Shown here: positions 1-10,053 of the stretch, one piece after another
How the letters are laid out: every line of letters begins with the position of its first letter
Position numbering within the stretch: position 1 is the stretch's first letter
Assembly: GCA_948567375.1 (NCBI GenBank)
Contig: OX419759.1
Coordinates: 36,929,493-36,993,492, forward strand
Direction of reading: 5' to 3'
DNA: 64,000 nucleotides
Source of the DNA: Lunularia cruciata
Lineage: Eukaryota > Streptophyta > Marchantiopsida > Lunulariales > Lunulariaceae
The notes under the pieces: generated by a model
The model's database searches: none
Told to the model about the DNA's origin: nothing
The model's input: only the letters and a program-made list of their open reading frames with translations
Program-made: the position numbers and the translations under genes

Positions 1-237
1 CTCTGGCTTAGGTGCAAAATCCATAGCACACAAAGGATACACATCTGAATCAGATTCATCCTCCTTCGTGGAAGTCTCCTCCTCCATGCTTGTGTCCACA
101 CCTAAAGCTCCTTCTTTAGAATCTGATTCTCAATAATCAGAAGATGGTGTATCTGAATGTGAAGTGTTGGTGGTGTTAGTCATAGGAACTGTGACTCTAT
201 GGTTTGATGGCCCAATCCTCAAGTTCCCTTTGTGCCA

Positions 238-528
238 TCAATCAGTTGTGCGTGCTGCTCTCAACCATGGCCTCCCAAGAAGTAAGTCATAGCTTGAATC
301 CTTCAAGACTTGGAAAGTCATGAGATTTTGAACTCCCATAACTGAAACTATCACCTTATCCATCACCCCTACTGGTCGAACTTGTTGCTTGTTTGCCATG
401 CTCACCACAAATGTTGAAGGTCTTAAGGGTATCATACCCAACTTCTTCATCAACCTTTCTGACATGGCATTCACTACTGATCCTCCATCAACCAATGCAT
501 CCTTGATGTTGTGACCATTCAGCCTCAC
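238..528 (-). pseudogene. A1 retropepsin-like protease
   Basis: Aspartic protease domain of the A1 polyprotein, which would cut Gag-Pol in the particle. The active-site motif reads ALVDGGSVVNAM (Asp-Gly-Gly-Ser instead of the usual Asp-Ser/Thr-Gly-Ala). The same DGGS occurs in the other A copies with this region, so it is a family trait and not a mutation. The flap side and the end of the domain (LLLGRPWLRAA) are present. A stop separates it from gag to the right, and bases 1-237 hold the acidic PR-RT linker on the same strand. Not functional in this copy because the reading frame is broken and the rest of pol is missing. Confidence 0.8.
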
Positions 529-558
529 ATCAATCTTGGAGGCATATTCACAAGCCTC

Positions 559-1994
559 CTATGGTGTTGGCTTGGCATCCACCACCCCCATTGATATTGG
601 AACTTTTGCCTTCTTCTTCTTCTTGCTCCTTGTAGAACTCAAACCACCTCTAAGCTCCTTTCTCAAGGTAGGGTTCAAAGCAATTAATTGGCCCACTGTG
701 ATGTTAGCCTTGTGACTACGAACATCCTCCAACACATTGTAGTTCCATTGTTGCTTTGAGATCAAGAAGTCCTCCATTCCCAACTTCTTCCTTGGAGTCT
801 TTGTTGTTGATGGTGTTGAGGTGCGAGTGCTCCCAGTAAACATAGGAGTATCCTTGCTTGAAGTATATCCTTGAGAAGAGTGAACATCCTCTACAAAACG
901 AGCTCTCTTCTTCTCTTGTGCCAAAAGCTCCAAATTAAGACCCTTGGAGTTTGAGCACTCTCCCTCCTCATACTTGCTCTCAACCACATCTATGGATGCT
1001 ATCCCCTTACCTTTGTTGGGATTTGGAGCCACTTGGGTTTCACTACCTCCCTCTCTCCCTCTATTGGCTCCCTCATAACCCCTTCCTCCATGGTAAGGGG
1101 AATTTGGGCAATTCCTTTGGATATGGCCTCTTCCTCCACAACCAAAACAATTTCTATCATTGAAATTGTTGGCTGGTTGGCCTTCTCTATATGGATAGTA
1201 TCCATAACTCCTAGGTCCTCTCCCTACATTCTGATCCACCTCTCTCTCCTCCCATAGTTGCACCACATTGATCTTGAGATCTGCAAGTTGTTCTCTGATG
1301 GTTTGAAGTGGATCTTTTGGTGGAGGTGCAAGAACTGGAGCAACCACTACTTGTGGTGCAACCCTTGCCACCAAAGTATCAGAAGTTCCACCATACTTGT
1401 AGCCTTGAGGAGGATGCACAACCTCCTTCACCACCAAATCACTCTCATCCCCTTCCAAACTCTCCTCTATACAAATTGCGATCTTGATAGCTTCAACCTT
1501 GGAAGAAGGTTTCTCATATCTCACCTTGCTTCTAATTTGTGGTCTCAACCCTCCCACAAAATTCTTGGTGAGCATGGCCCCTATGCCAATCATTGTAGTC
1601 TCCACATCATCCCCACCCTTCCTCAACACTATGCAAAATCTGGACTCTAACTTTTCCACTCTTTCCACATAGACTCTCACTTTCTCTCCTTCTCCTTGCT
1701 TGAGAAATGTAACCTCACTCATCAATCTCTCATAAATCTCATCAGGAAGAAAGTTCTCAATGAGTGCTGAAGTCAAAGTCTCCCAAGACTCCTCTTCCCT
1801 ATCTCTCCTCTCTCTCTCTTTTGGTATTCTGACTCATACCATGTAAGTGCTGCATCCTCAAATAAATCTGGTAATAATGAGGCCCACTCATTCTTCCTCT
1901 TGTTGTTGTTTCCTATGCAAGCTCTCTTGAAGTCTCTCACAAAGGCCTCCACATCTTCTCCATCCTTGCCAAAGAAAACCGGAAGTTTCCACAT
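559..1994 (-). pseudogene. A1 Gag (capsid and CCHC nucleocapsid)
   Basis: Gag of family A. It begins at the ATG at 1994 with MWKLPVFFGKDGEDVEAF, contains the capsid-like segment (ALTWYESEYQ; FLKQGEGEKVRVYVERVEKL) and a CCHC zinc knuckle CFGCGGRGHIQRNC (C-x2-C-x4-H-x4-C) that would bind RNA. A frameshift near 1776-1800, within a run of GA-rich sequence, splits the frame into two pieces (1994-1773 and 1776-559). Downstream it runs directly toward the protease as in the single-frame Gag-Pol of A-II. Inactive copy. Confidence 0.85.
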
Positions 1995-3404
1995 CTTAAC
2001 CTCTCACTATCTTTCTTTCTCTCAATTTTTTTTTCTTTTCTCTCACTCTATTACTAATAGAGTATATACATGAATAACACCATCTGAGAATAATCCACTC
2101 TAGGGAACACAAAAGGTTCAGGTTGCTCCAAGATTTCTATAGCAACATCAAATCCTAGAGTGCATATTAATCTAACTCTCATGGATAGTTTATCCATGAG
2201 TTGAAAGATTATCTCCATCACTAATCTTGAGAACTAGCTGATGAAGGTGGTAGTATTTCTATAGCTATACTAAGGCTCTCTCCAAGATCCTTCACTTGAG
2301 TCTCCAAAAGTGCTTTTACTCTACTACACTCATGTCCTTTTGGAAGTCCTTCCACTCCACAAACCTCACATAACTCCTTGGTCTTAGATCATCTCCCTCC
2401 TAATCTTGGTGAAGAAGGTCCAACATGCAAACCCAAGTCAAGTAAGCCTCTCCTTTCCCTCAATCTCTTGGTCTCAAAGGTCAATAGACATGAAATTGCC
2501 TTAGGTCCCTTCTCTCCACATAGAAAGCACTTAGACTCACTCTTTCCTCCAAGTGGTGTAGGTTTTTGAATCCTCTCAACACTCTCTTCAAATTCTATTG
2601 TAAACTCTCTTGTAACAACCCGTCAAATATCACTTTTGCGGTAATCGGGTAAGTAAAGTTTGTTCCCGTAGAGATACAAGTCAGAAATGTCCAAATACAA
2701 AGCAAAGTAACAATTTCAGTTCTTCTTGAGTTCTTCTTTAGTCCCTCAGGTAGAAACCACACCCAGAAGAGAGTAACAAGCACTGACTCACAGTCTTGTC
2801 ACAAATTCACACTCCTTAATCACAACTCCATCAATTATTTCCAAACAATCTTGATTGTGATGATTTAGGCTCTCCCAAAAACAACACTTAACTGCAAAAC
2901 GACTTCGCCTCAAAATTGTGTTCCACCCTTCCACTGAAGGCACAACTTCCTAGATCAAAATTGCTTCACATCAACTTCGCCCTGCACTCACAAATGCAGA
3001 ATACTACCAACACTACAATTCCTATTAGATCTGTCAAGGCATTGCTTTGATTGCACCTCACTCAGGATCAAACACACAGAATGAAGATCAAGGCTATGGA
3101 ATCCAACATCCAACCAGCACTCTGACTTGCACTTTGAATTTCTCCAAACACTCACAAACACAATTACAAAGTTGATACTTGGAATCAAGCTCAAGCGACG
3201 AGCACTGCTTCACAACACTTCGCTTTATCTATTCTCAGAAATAATGAGCACTGAACAACAATTTCCTACGAATGCCACTCTTAAATAGTGAAGCAATTGA
3301 TAGTTCTAACAACTATATTGTTTCTACAACAACTGTTCTAACCTACAGATCCAAAATGACAATGCACCTCTTCATATCTGCCCCTTCAAATCTCAAATTG
3401 GTTA

Positions 3405-5696
3405 CTAATCCAATCCGATGTCTACTTCTTCCTCGGCTTTCAACCCTGAACCCAAAGTAATCTTACTTCCTACTACATTTTCCTCGGGTTTCAGATCTCC
3501 CACATCTTCTACCAGATCCAGCAATTCTCTTTCCTGATCTGAAATTGCACTAGTGGGTAATCTATCTAACTCCTCATCCTTCGACCCACTCTTCTCTAAT
3601 GTCTCTGAGGGCAACTCCGAAGATATTTGGATCCCGATGTTATCTACTTCGGGTTTTGCCTTAACATCCTGCCGAAGCTTTTCTAACTCTATTCTCACTA
3701 AGTCTAATCTAATCGCGATATTGTCTTCTACTTCTAAGATCTTCCTATCTACACAAGTTCTCAATTTAATCAACAAGGCATTCAAATCTATATCTTTCGA
3801 CAGTCTTCGCCTCGTTTCCTGCACCAACAGTTTTAACTCGTGCAATCTTGTCTCCTCAATTTGAACGCTGGCCTCTGTACTCAACATTGCATTTACTCTG
3901 AGGACGATTTCCTTCAATGGCTCCAATCTTGTCTTGCGTTCGCGTTCCCGATCTGCGAGCCATTCTTCTCTGTACATCGCCAATTCTTCTTCGAATTCGG
4001 CCTTCACCGCTTCCTTCTCTTTCTCCTTCTGTGCAACCTTCTCTTCCTGATTACGAAGTAAGTCTCGTAATCTCTCTTCTTCTCTATATCTCGCAGCCAA
4101 CTCTCGCTGCCAGAGTTGCTTCTTCTCCTCCATACTCTCCATCACTCGATCGAGCTCTTGATCCTTCGATGCTACCCTCGCCATAGCATGGATGAGTTTG
4201 ACTCTTGAATCAGCAAACTGCTGCTTCAAGATTTCATGCTCCGCTACCTGTTTCTCCCTTGCGATGTCACTCTTCCTCGCAAGCTCTTCTTGATAACTCA
4301 CTTCTCTCTTCAGGTCTTCGATTACCTGACTCCTCTTGACTGCTTCTGCTCGCAGTACTTCTCTCTCTTCCTCTCCTTGGGTTATACTCTTCTTCAACTC
4401 CGAGTTTTCTTCTTCCAATCTTGATAAGACCTGCAACACAGTCTTTACCTCTGGACAAGTAGATTGCATCTCCTTCTTCTTCTTCTCCATCTTCACCAAT
4501 AGCAGGCATACTACCATCTGCAGGTAATCTACTCCATTACTGACAACTTCATCTTCCCGCGGAGTGGTCTCTCTTCTTTCCTCGTGTTCTCCCGATACTC
4601 GCCTTCTTCTCTGGAGTCTTCGTATTGGAATCGATGCCTCACTGCCCGAGCTTCCTTCTACTTCTTCCTTCACTCTACTCGGTCCCACTTCACACTTTGC
4701 CTTATGTCTCGAGCAAATTCCTCGCTGTACTGCGATCTTCTTCTTCTTGCACACTGGTACTTCGTCTTCCAGTGCCGCATTGTCTTTGGTTTCTACTTTG
4801 GCTTGCATTTCTTCTTTGTATTCTTCAGCCGCTGGTACCAATGTCATTTCTCCTCCTTCCTCACTATCACTGCGCGTATCTCCACTTTGCAATGTCAGCT
4901 CAGGTTCCTCCTCACGGTCCGAGTCCTCCGTCTTGAGCTTGGCTTTGCCTTCTGAGTCTTCATCTTCCGACTCAATCACCACCATTCCTCGCCTCGGGTT
5001 ATTTTTCTGCATTTTCCGAGGTTTCTTGTTTTCTTCGGCTTTTGCTTGCCGAGTTCTCTTCTTCGTCGGGGTACTTTCAACGACCTCCACGTTCTTCCTT
5101 GTCTTTGCGTAGTAATTGTCTGTGCTCCGGATTTGGAGAATGTATTGCTGCTCCTCCGTGTCGACTTCTCTTCTCAAATCAGGATGGAAATGAGACACCA
5201 TTTGATTACGCTCCGCCACATTGAGCAGATTTAACCCGAGGTAAAAATGGGCTACAAATGGTACAATGTAGTGTGGAGGCGACTTATCCCGCAGATTCCA
5301 CACCATCTGCCTCGTTCTTCCGTGAAAGCACCTTGCCCAATTTATCGGTTCTCCTGCAAATAACTTGTGAAAGAACACCGCTTGGTGTTTCATCACATAG
5401 GTAGTTCTCTCCGGCTTCAAGAGGGCCATTAGTGCACTCACAATTCCTCTCCTCATTGGGTCTTTATAGCTCTCAACTTTATACCCATTCTTCGTCCTCT
5501 TCGACGAGAAGGCATCTCTCACCTCCTGCGTTTCTTGGGCTATCTCTCCTTTCCCCAAGAACGTGGCTCCCTGCTCCGAGCCTGTCTCCTTCCCGAGTAC
5601 GAGTCTCCAATCCAACTCTATCCAGCGAGCCGGATTTCCTCTCTTCCCTTCTTCCTCGGGACCATCGAGACATTTACTCTTGATGATTTCTATCAT
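3405..5696 (-). CDS. 763-residue acidic/coiled-coil protein of element D
   Basis: Uninterrupted 763-codon ORF from the ATG at 5696. Residues about 82-165 are helical and hydrophobic (PHYIVPFVAHFYLGLNLL) and faintly resemble the conserved region of 'putative plant transposon proteins'. Residues 209-236 are strongly basic, like a nuclear localisation signal; 242-283 are acidic; 357-366 are arginine-rich (RRLQRRRR); about 400-620 are a long heptad-like coiled coil rich in Glu, Lys, Arg and Leu. The layout suggests a nuclear, oligomeric, Gag-like or DNA/chromatin-associated protein. No enzyme motif was found. It is intact while nearly all surrounding transposon genes are broken, so D is recent or has been under selection. 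The exact function is not known. Confidence 0.65.
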   Translation of the reverse strand: MIEIIKSKCLDGPEEEGKRGNPARWIELDWRLVLGKETGSEQGATFLGKGEIAQETQEVRDAFSSKRTKNGYKVESYKDPMRRGIVSALMALLKPERTTYVMKHQAVFFHKLFAGEPINWARCFHGRTRQMVWNLRDKSPPHYIVPFVAHFYLGLNLLNVAERNQMVSHFHPDLRREVDTEEQQYILQIRSTDNYYAKTRKNVEVVESTPTKKRTRQAKAEENKKPRKMQKNNPRRGMVVIESEDEDSEGKAKLKTEDSDREEEPELTLQSGDTRSDSEEGGEMTLVPAAEEYKEEMQAKVETKDNAALEDEVPVCKKKKIAVQRGICSRHKAKCEVGPSRVKEEVEGSSGSEASIPIRRLQRRRRVSGEHEERRETTPREDEVVSNGVDYLQMVVCLLLVKMEKKKKEMQSTCPEVKTVLQVLSRLEEENSELKKSITQGEEEREVLRAEAVKRSQVIEDLKREVSYQEELARKSDIAREKQVAEHEILKQQFADSRVKLIHAMARVASKDQELDRVMESMEEKKQLWQRELAARYREEERLRDLLRNQEEKVAQKEKEKEAVKAEFEEELAMYREEWLADRERERKTRLEPLKEIVLRVNAMLSTEASVQIEETRLHELKLLVQETRRRLSKDIDLNALLIKLRTCVDRKILEVEDNIAIRLDLVRIELEKLRQDVKAKPEVDNIGIQISSELPSETLEKSGSKDEELDRLPTSAISDQERELLDLVEDVGDLKPEENVVGSKITLGSGLKAEEEVDIGLD

Positions 5697-5717
5697 GAAT
5701 CCTGGAAAACTTATGTT

Positions 5718-5954
5718 CTAGTTCCATGCCAGAAAAGTGATCCGAAGTCGGCTCAAGACTTCGATCCTTGCTACTATATCTAATCTCCGAATTGCATGAT
5801 TTCTCATTGCAAATTCGGAGTTCTTCTTCCCTCCTCCCATCTCTTCTGCTTTCTTTTGGTCTCTCGATTTCTCTCTCTCAACTTCTCCCTTACGCACTAA
5901 CACAAGTCCAACTCTATTTCCCTTCCCCCGATCACCTGCAAGACAACTCCTCAA
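5718..5954 (-). pseudogene. Upstream in-frame extension of the D protein
   Basis: An open segment of 78 codons from an ATG at 5954, ending ...RITFLAWN at a TAG codon (5718-5720). It is in the same frame as the large D ORF, and the seven codons between the stop and the 5696 ATG (NISFPGF) also read as plausible protein. The original protein may have started here, with one nonsense change now separating the parts, or the TAG may be read through. A start at 5696 alone is the conservative choice. Confidence 0.4.
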
Positions 5955-5997
5955 CGGGCAAAGGAAAATTGCTCGACATTCTGTCTTTGCAGTTTCA

Positions 5998-6008
5998 ATT
6001 TTTATAGA
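5998..6008 (-). promoter_or_regulatory. TATA-like box of element D
   Basis: The minus strand reads CTCTATAAAAATTG here, about 45 bases before the ATG at 5954, which suits a plant TATA box for the D transcript. Upstream (6130-6330) are repeated motifs such as CAAAGACAATTT and CCCGA(A/G) that could be promoter elements. No experimental support. Confidence 0.4.
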
Positions 6009-6426
6009 GTTGCACTTCTTTGTCTTCCGTCGCTTCTAGTTTCTACCAAGAAATCACACCTCCGGCATGCACCTGTCATTGTCACCCCACCTTTGCGCGT
6101 ATGAGCCGCCAATTTTGAAACGGCCCCTTCTTGAATTTCTCGCCCCGACGAAAGGTTGTTAGACTGTCTTTGCCTCGGGTTGAGCTCCCCCCGAGCCAAA
6201 GACAATTTACTTCGTATTGTATGCTGACACGGCATTTCAGAGTACTTCGCCTTATGACCCAAAGTCACTTTACTTTGGGTTTCACCCCGAAGACAATTTT
6301 CTTTGTCTTCTTTGGCCATACAGGCGCAATCCGACTTCTCTATACACTTCTTCTCCTTTATTTTGGAAAAAAACAAAAAATGTGGGCACCACATCTCTTT
6401 TCCTCAAATCCACCCCTACAATCACC

Positions 6427-7091
6427 TCAAACCCTTGAGGAACCTTGCATTATCTCAATTTCCACTCTTGATGACCCTCCATGTTCCCAAGATGAATCTA
6501 AACACTCAAACATACTTTTTGTTGATCTCAAACTCCTCATGCATGAGATCTCCACTCTGCAAAATTGACCCTTCCTCATAATGTCACTCAAATCTCCCAA
6601 CCAATATATCACAGTCCTTCTCAAAATTTGCACACTTAATCACAACTCTAGAGGGTCCCTCCCTGCAAAATTTCAGATCTTTTCATTGAGCCATTTGGCC
6701 TAGACATCTTTCTATTTAGCACCCATATTTCAGATTTGGTCTCAAAACCACCCCCTTCACTTCAAAAACTCATTTCTCCCTGTGCAAAACGATCTCTCTT
6801 TAATTTTTGTGACAGCAAGTAGGATACAATGGACTGAATTTTCTTGTAAATTTTCAGTACAATTCACTGAAAATTGAAGAAATGGCAGACTCTGTAGAAT
6901 TTTCCAGAGAGCATGCAGTTGCGAGAACACTTTACCCTATCAACTTTCAAAAATTCTAGACCAATTCGCATAGAAGCTCTCACAATAATTTCAAGTGTGC
7001 TAACTGAAAGATAGCCCAAGCTATCGTGTGTAGAAATCTCAAGTCCAGATGTCAAACTTGAGATTTTGCCCAAAATCACCTTAATCCCCAA
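6427..7091 (-). pseudogene. A1 leader region: two small ORFs
   Basis: Two short minus-strand ORFs lie between the leader ORF and the zinc-knuckle ORF: 6864-7091 (75 residues, with ISTHDSLGYLSVSTLEII) and 6427-6633 (68 residues, with FCRVEISCMRSLRSTKSMF). Both recur at the same places in A-II, the plus-strand A copy and A3, so they belong to the family. They may be pieces of one ancestral leader gene. No known domain recognised. Confidence 0.45.
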
Positions 7092-7338
7092 AATCTGGAA
7101 TCCACCTCACAATCTCTCCAATTCTTCTCATGTGTACAAGATGTACAAAATCACCTCAAAGACATCATAATGAACTATAGAGTATAAAAATGGATCTTGG
7201 TTCTCTCACATAAGTTTAGCCCTCTCCTCTCCTAATGTGCTCCCCAAGTGAGCTCTCATAGCCTCCTTCTGCCTAATGTAGAATTGAACGCGGAACATTA
7301 TCTTGCCTTCTAGAGAGGTCCTGGCAACAAAAAAAAAA

Positions 7339-8030
7339 AGGGGAGCCGACCTGTCTCTCACTCAGGATGAACCTCTAATGGCTTTTATGGTAACGCACCA
7401 TGGACTAAGAAGGCAAGGAACCCCAACTCCATCATACTACTCCAAGGCTAACACTCCAAGACTCAAGACATTGCTCACTAGAGAACTCAATGAGAGATAG
7501 ATAGTTGCAAATGAAAGGATGTTGAGTACCTCCTCACTCCTTGTTTATATACTTGTGAAATAATTACATACCAAAGTTACTAATTATCATAGTAACTCAA
7601 GTTACTAAACTAAAAGTCAAGTAAAGTCAAAAAGTAGAAAGGAATATCCATTCACCAGGGCATATTCCCCTAAGCATGTGGTCTTATCTTGACCCAACCA
7701 CTAAGTCAAGGATTCCTTCACATGGGCTATCCTTGGACTAAAGAAGAATCCAAAACAAAGAGGTTTGCGGGCCCAAGAGTTCTCAACTCTTTCTTCAAAG
7801 CCAAACACCTAGGAATAATACCAAGTCAACACACTAAAGTCCAAAATAGTGGTGCTCATCTTTTCTACTTCCTCTAAAGTAAGGTCCCCTCTATCTTAGC
7901 TATGACTAACTTTAGCTAACCATGACTTATATAGAACCATCCTTTATCTCTATATAAATAATATCTCTTAAGTACTTGTAATACCAAGCTAAATATCACA
8001 ATACCACACCATGCACAAATGGGTGTTACA
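7339..8030 (-). repeat. A1 5' LTR
   Basis: LTR of family A in minus orientation: begins TGTAACACCC at 8030 and ends near 7339 (the expected GGCTCACA end is mutated). The length matches the 692-bp LTRs of A-II. The sequence just inside (7312-7336) is a decayed version of the tRNA-Glu primer-binding site with a poly-A/T run. Flank 8031-8045 separates it from the LTR of C1. Confidence 0.9.
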
Positions 8031-8045
8031 GACCAAACCACTAAG

Positions 8046-8783
8046 TGTAATACCAAGGGTTAGCCATATGATCTAGATGTGAAATTCGGTTTGGTAACTT
8101 CTAGAATGATGTTATACATGATGGTCAAATTAGATCAGATAGAAGTATCACCAAAAGATTACTTTTACTTATAGGGCAGAAACCAAAATAGACTTGAGAA
8201 CCTTAGAACCAATAGCTAGACATATGCTTTAAAGGTGAGAATTGGTTTGGTAACATCTGGAAGGATGTTACACATGATGGACTTAACAGATCAGAAAGAG
8301 GTATCACCAAAAGGGGACTTCTACTAATAGAGTAGGGACCGAAACATGCCTAAAATCTTTGAAGGCATTTTGGAGGCCTAAACGGATGAATTAGGCCTTG
8401 AAAATGTGTAGATTCCCCCCCAACAGAGGAAATTTGGGCCTTCCCTCCCCCCCTGCTTTGTCTCGTCGAGAGCTTTCCAATGGTACCTTACTCACGTGAT
8501 TCCGAGATTCCTACAGGAAGATTCCCTAAAAGATTCCCTCCGGTCAAAGCTTGTTTGACCAACCAGATAGGACCTAGACCGGACAGGTCACCCATCCAAG
8601 TAAGTAATCCAAGGGTGGAGCTTGCTGACATGTCACCTATCTATGTCCCTAATCCTATGGTGGAGCTTCCTTGGAGGAGGTCCTCTTTGTCTATATAATA
8701 AAGAGAAGGTGCTCCCTTGGGGCATCAAATGTTTGAGTGTGCAATCTGTGTTTTCTCTCTTCTCTTGTCCTTGGAGTATTACA
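8046..8783 (+). repeat. C1 5' LTR
   Basis: 738-bp LTR with terminal inverted repeats TGTAATAC...GTATTACA. It is the counterpart of 40390-41134 (minus). A TATA-like TATATAATA at 8691-8699 is the likely promoter of the element. Confidence 0.88.
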
Positions 8784-8784
8784 A

Positions 8785-8796
8785 TGGTATCAGAGC
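8785..8796 (+). other. C1 primer-binding site (tRNA-iMet)
   Basis: TGGTATCAGAGC, one base after the LTR. This is the standard complement of the 3' end of plant initiator methionine tRNA used to start reverse transcription in many gypsy and copia elements. Confidence 0.92.
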
Positions 8797-8923
8797 GAGT
8801 GTTCTAGTCCAAGAGAGTGGATCACCCCTCTTGGAATAGCACAAACTACTAAAACTGAGTAATTTGAGGTGGAGAATATAGAGTAATCGCTGGACTTAGG
8901 AAGGGCGTTAGAGAGTAGATGGG

Positions 8924-9353
8924 ATGGATGCGCCGGGGAGACAATTTCCCGCACCTAGCTTTCCATTTTCCAACCCATTTCACATCAAGGTTATGTACAT
9001 CCAGCGTGAGCAGATGAGGGTATCGCTAGTTTATCACTTTGGTGCGGAATTCATGGATAGAGTGATGAACTCACCAAACCTGGTGATTCTACCTGTGGTG
9101 ATATATGACAGAGAGTGGGATTTGACGATCTACATTCTATTATGATAATATGGATATGAATGTCCCAAATCCCCTCCCTTTCAACACTCAAGTAGAAATC
9201 CGTTATGTAGTGAGGCCAAAAGTGATGTTTAGAGATTTTGTGGTTAGGAATTTTGGTGAGGAGTATTATCAACGAGTGATAGCTTCTAAGGTCCCAATGG
9301 TAGTTTTGATAGTTCATGCGCCTTCTAGAGTGATTATATTGACTCTATATTGA
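8924..9353 (+). CDS. C1 leader ORFs 1 and 2 (tandem small domain)
   Basis: Two short ORFs in a row between the primer-binding site and gag: 8924-9145 (73 residues, starting MDAPGRQF) and 9150-9353 (67 residues, starting MDMNVPNP). Each carries one copy of a module of about 55 residues: VMYIQREQMRVSL... ending PVVIYDREWDLTIYIL, and VEIRYVVRPKVMFRDF... ending VIILTLY. The two modules align with each other and with the single leader ORF of family A (25210-25380). Both end at a stop just after a hydrophobic I-x-Y-I-L-like strand. The same pair is at 39842-40287 in C2. Function unknown. Confidence 0.55.
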
Positions 9354-9368
9354 AGTAGACGTTAGCAA

Positions 9369-9975
9369 TTGGGTGTTGCAGAAACCATGGATCCACAATT
9401 GCAAGAGCTGGTGCAAGGAATGCAAGGGATGCTGAATGAATTTCGAGAGATTAAGATGACCATGGAGACATTACAAAGTCAAGTGCAGATCCTCAGGAAC
9501 GATCAAGCCATGCAAGGAGAAGAGCCGTCTCAAAACCCAGCACATGTGACCGAAGTACTTGGAGAGGCATCCGTGCCTACAAACCCTATCAACGATGAAG
9601 CCACATTGCTACTCCGGATGAAGAAGACATGCAACATCGAGCCTTACAAGGGGCAGCGTACGATGGGAGTAGTAGAAAATTGGATCTCGAGAATGAATCG
9701 ATATTTCCGATTGTTCTCAACAGAGATCACAGAGCATGCTGCAGGTGTGTTTGCATGTGGGTACTTGAGCGATAAAGCGCTCACATGGTATGATGCTTGG
9801 GAACAATCCATGCTGGCCGAGAGAAGGGAGGTCACATGGACAGCAATGCAAGAAGGACTACTAAAGAATTTCCAATTGGTGGATTCTATGCAGATGCCTC
9901 GAACCTGACTACGGGGATTGAGACAGAATAATAGCGTCCAAGAGTATGTGGAGGCATTTCTGGATCTACAAGTTG
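9369..9975 (+). pseudogene. C1 Gag, truncated
   Basis: N-terminal part of the family C Gag. Likely start MDPQLQELVQGMQGM at 9387, a predicted coiled coil, then the capsid-like segment (FACGYLSDKALTWYDAWE, AMQEGLLKNF). A TGA at 9906-9908 interrupts the frame just after MQMPRT. The sequence can be followed to about 9975, then ends. The CCHC knuckle seen in C2 (CYNCGRIGHISINC) is missing. Not functional. Confidence 0.8.
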
Positions 9976-10053
9976 CTTCATAATGCTTCATCTACAAGTT
10001 GCTTCAAGATGTTCAAGATGTGTATAGATCTACAAGTTGCTTCAAGATGCTTC
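9961..10053 (+). repeat. Short direct repeats at the C1/C1b junction
   Basis: The phrase ATCTACAAGTTGCTTC occurs three times in about 90 bases, each followed by AAGATG or ATAATG. The first is the last recognisable gag sequence of C1 and the last leads into the LTR remnant of C1b. This looks like slippage or end-joining filler at a breakpoint. Confidence 0.6.

Larger units (their letters stand above)
2611..6393 (-). mobile_element. Insertion D: element with intact coiled-coil ORF
   Basis: A 3783-bp insertion inside the zinc-knuckle ORF of A1. The boundaries are exact because the empty site is seen in other A copies: TCTCT at 2606-2610 is repeated at 6394-6398. The ends are TGTAACAACCC... and ...GGGCACCACA (TGT...ACA, as in LTR-type elements), but no long terminal repeats or long inverted repeats are visible. 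Inside is one large minus-strand ORF with a TATA-like site upstream. No reverse transcriptase, integrase or transposase motif is recognised. It is probably a non-autonomous element moved by another element's enzymes. Base composition (TCC/CTC rich on the plus strand) differs from the flanking A element. Confidence 0.85.
2221..6482 (-). pseudogene. A1 leader ORF with extra zinc knuckle, split by D
   Basis: Family A has an extra ORF upstream of gag that encodes about 157 residues with its own CCHC knuckle (intact as CFLCGEKGHKASSC in A3 and the plus-strand copy). In A1 the N-terminal part lies at 6399-6482 and the C-terminal part at 2221-2605; the 3.8 kb element D sits between them. Comparison with the uninterrupted 17206-17679 copy shows a 5-bp duplication TCTCT on both sides of D. 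Function unknown; the knuckle suggests nucleic-acid binding. Confidence 0.75.
1..8030 (-). mobile_element. Gypsy element A1, 5' part, interrupted by D
   Basis: Family A Ty3/gypsy element read right to left: 5' LTR (7339-8030), decayed primer-binding site, leader ORFs, zinc-knuckle ORF, gag, protease, then the PR-RT linker, where the window begins. The RT, RH and IN part lies outside the window. The zinc-knuckle ORF is split by element D (2611-6393). Order and sequence match the complete copies A-II and A3 further right. Confidence 0.9.
8046..9975 (+). mobile_element. Chromovirus fragment C1 (LTR to mid-gag)
   Basis: 5' part of a family C Ty3/gypsy element on the plus strand: complete LTR, initiator-Met primer-binding site, two leader ORFs and most of the first half of gag. 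It stops after gag residues EYVEAFLDLQV, where a short repetitive filler starts. No pol, no 3' LTR. It matches C2 (35558-41134) in the overlapping part. Confidence 0.9.

Noticed and set aside
2611-6393. Interpretation of D as an ordinary LTR retrotransposon
   Set aside because: The two ends, read in the same direction, show no repeat, and no pol domains are present.
7689-7877. A 62-codon ORF antisense to the element, open in all A LTRs (for example 11765-11953, 18888-19076, 43473-43661 on the other strand)
   Set aside because: The LTR copies are too similar to show selection, the ORF has no recognisable domain and is antisense to the element; shared ancestry explains that it stays open.
8785-8796. 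tRNA gene fragment
   Set aside because: It is the primer-binding site; no cloverleaf surrounds it. No tRNA, rRNA or CRISPR structure was seen in the window.
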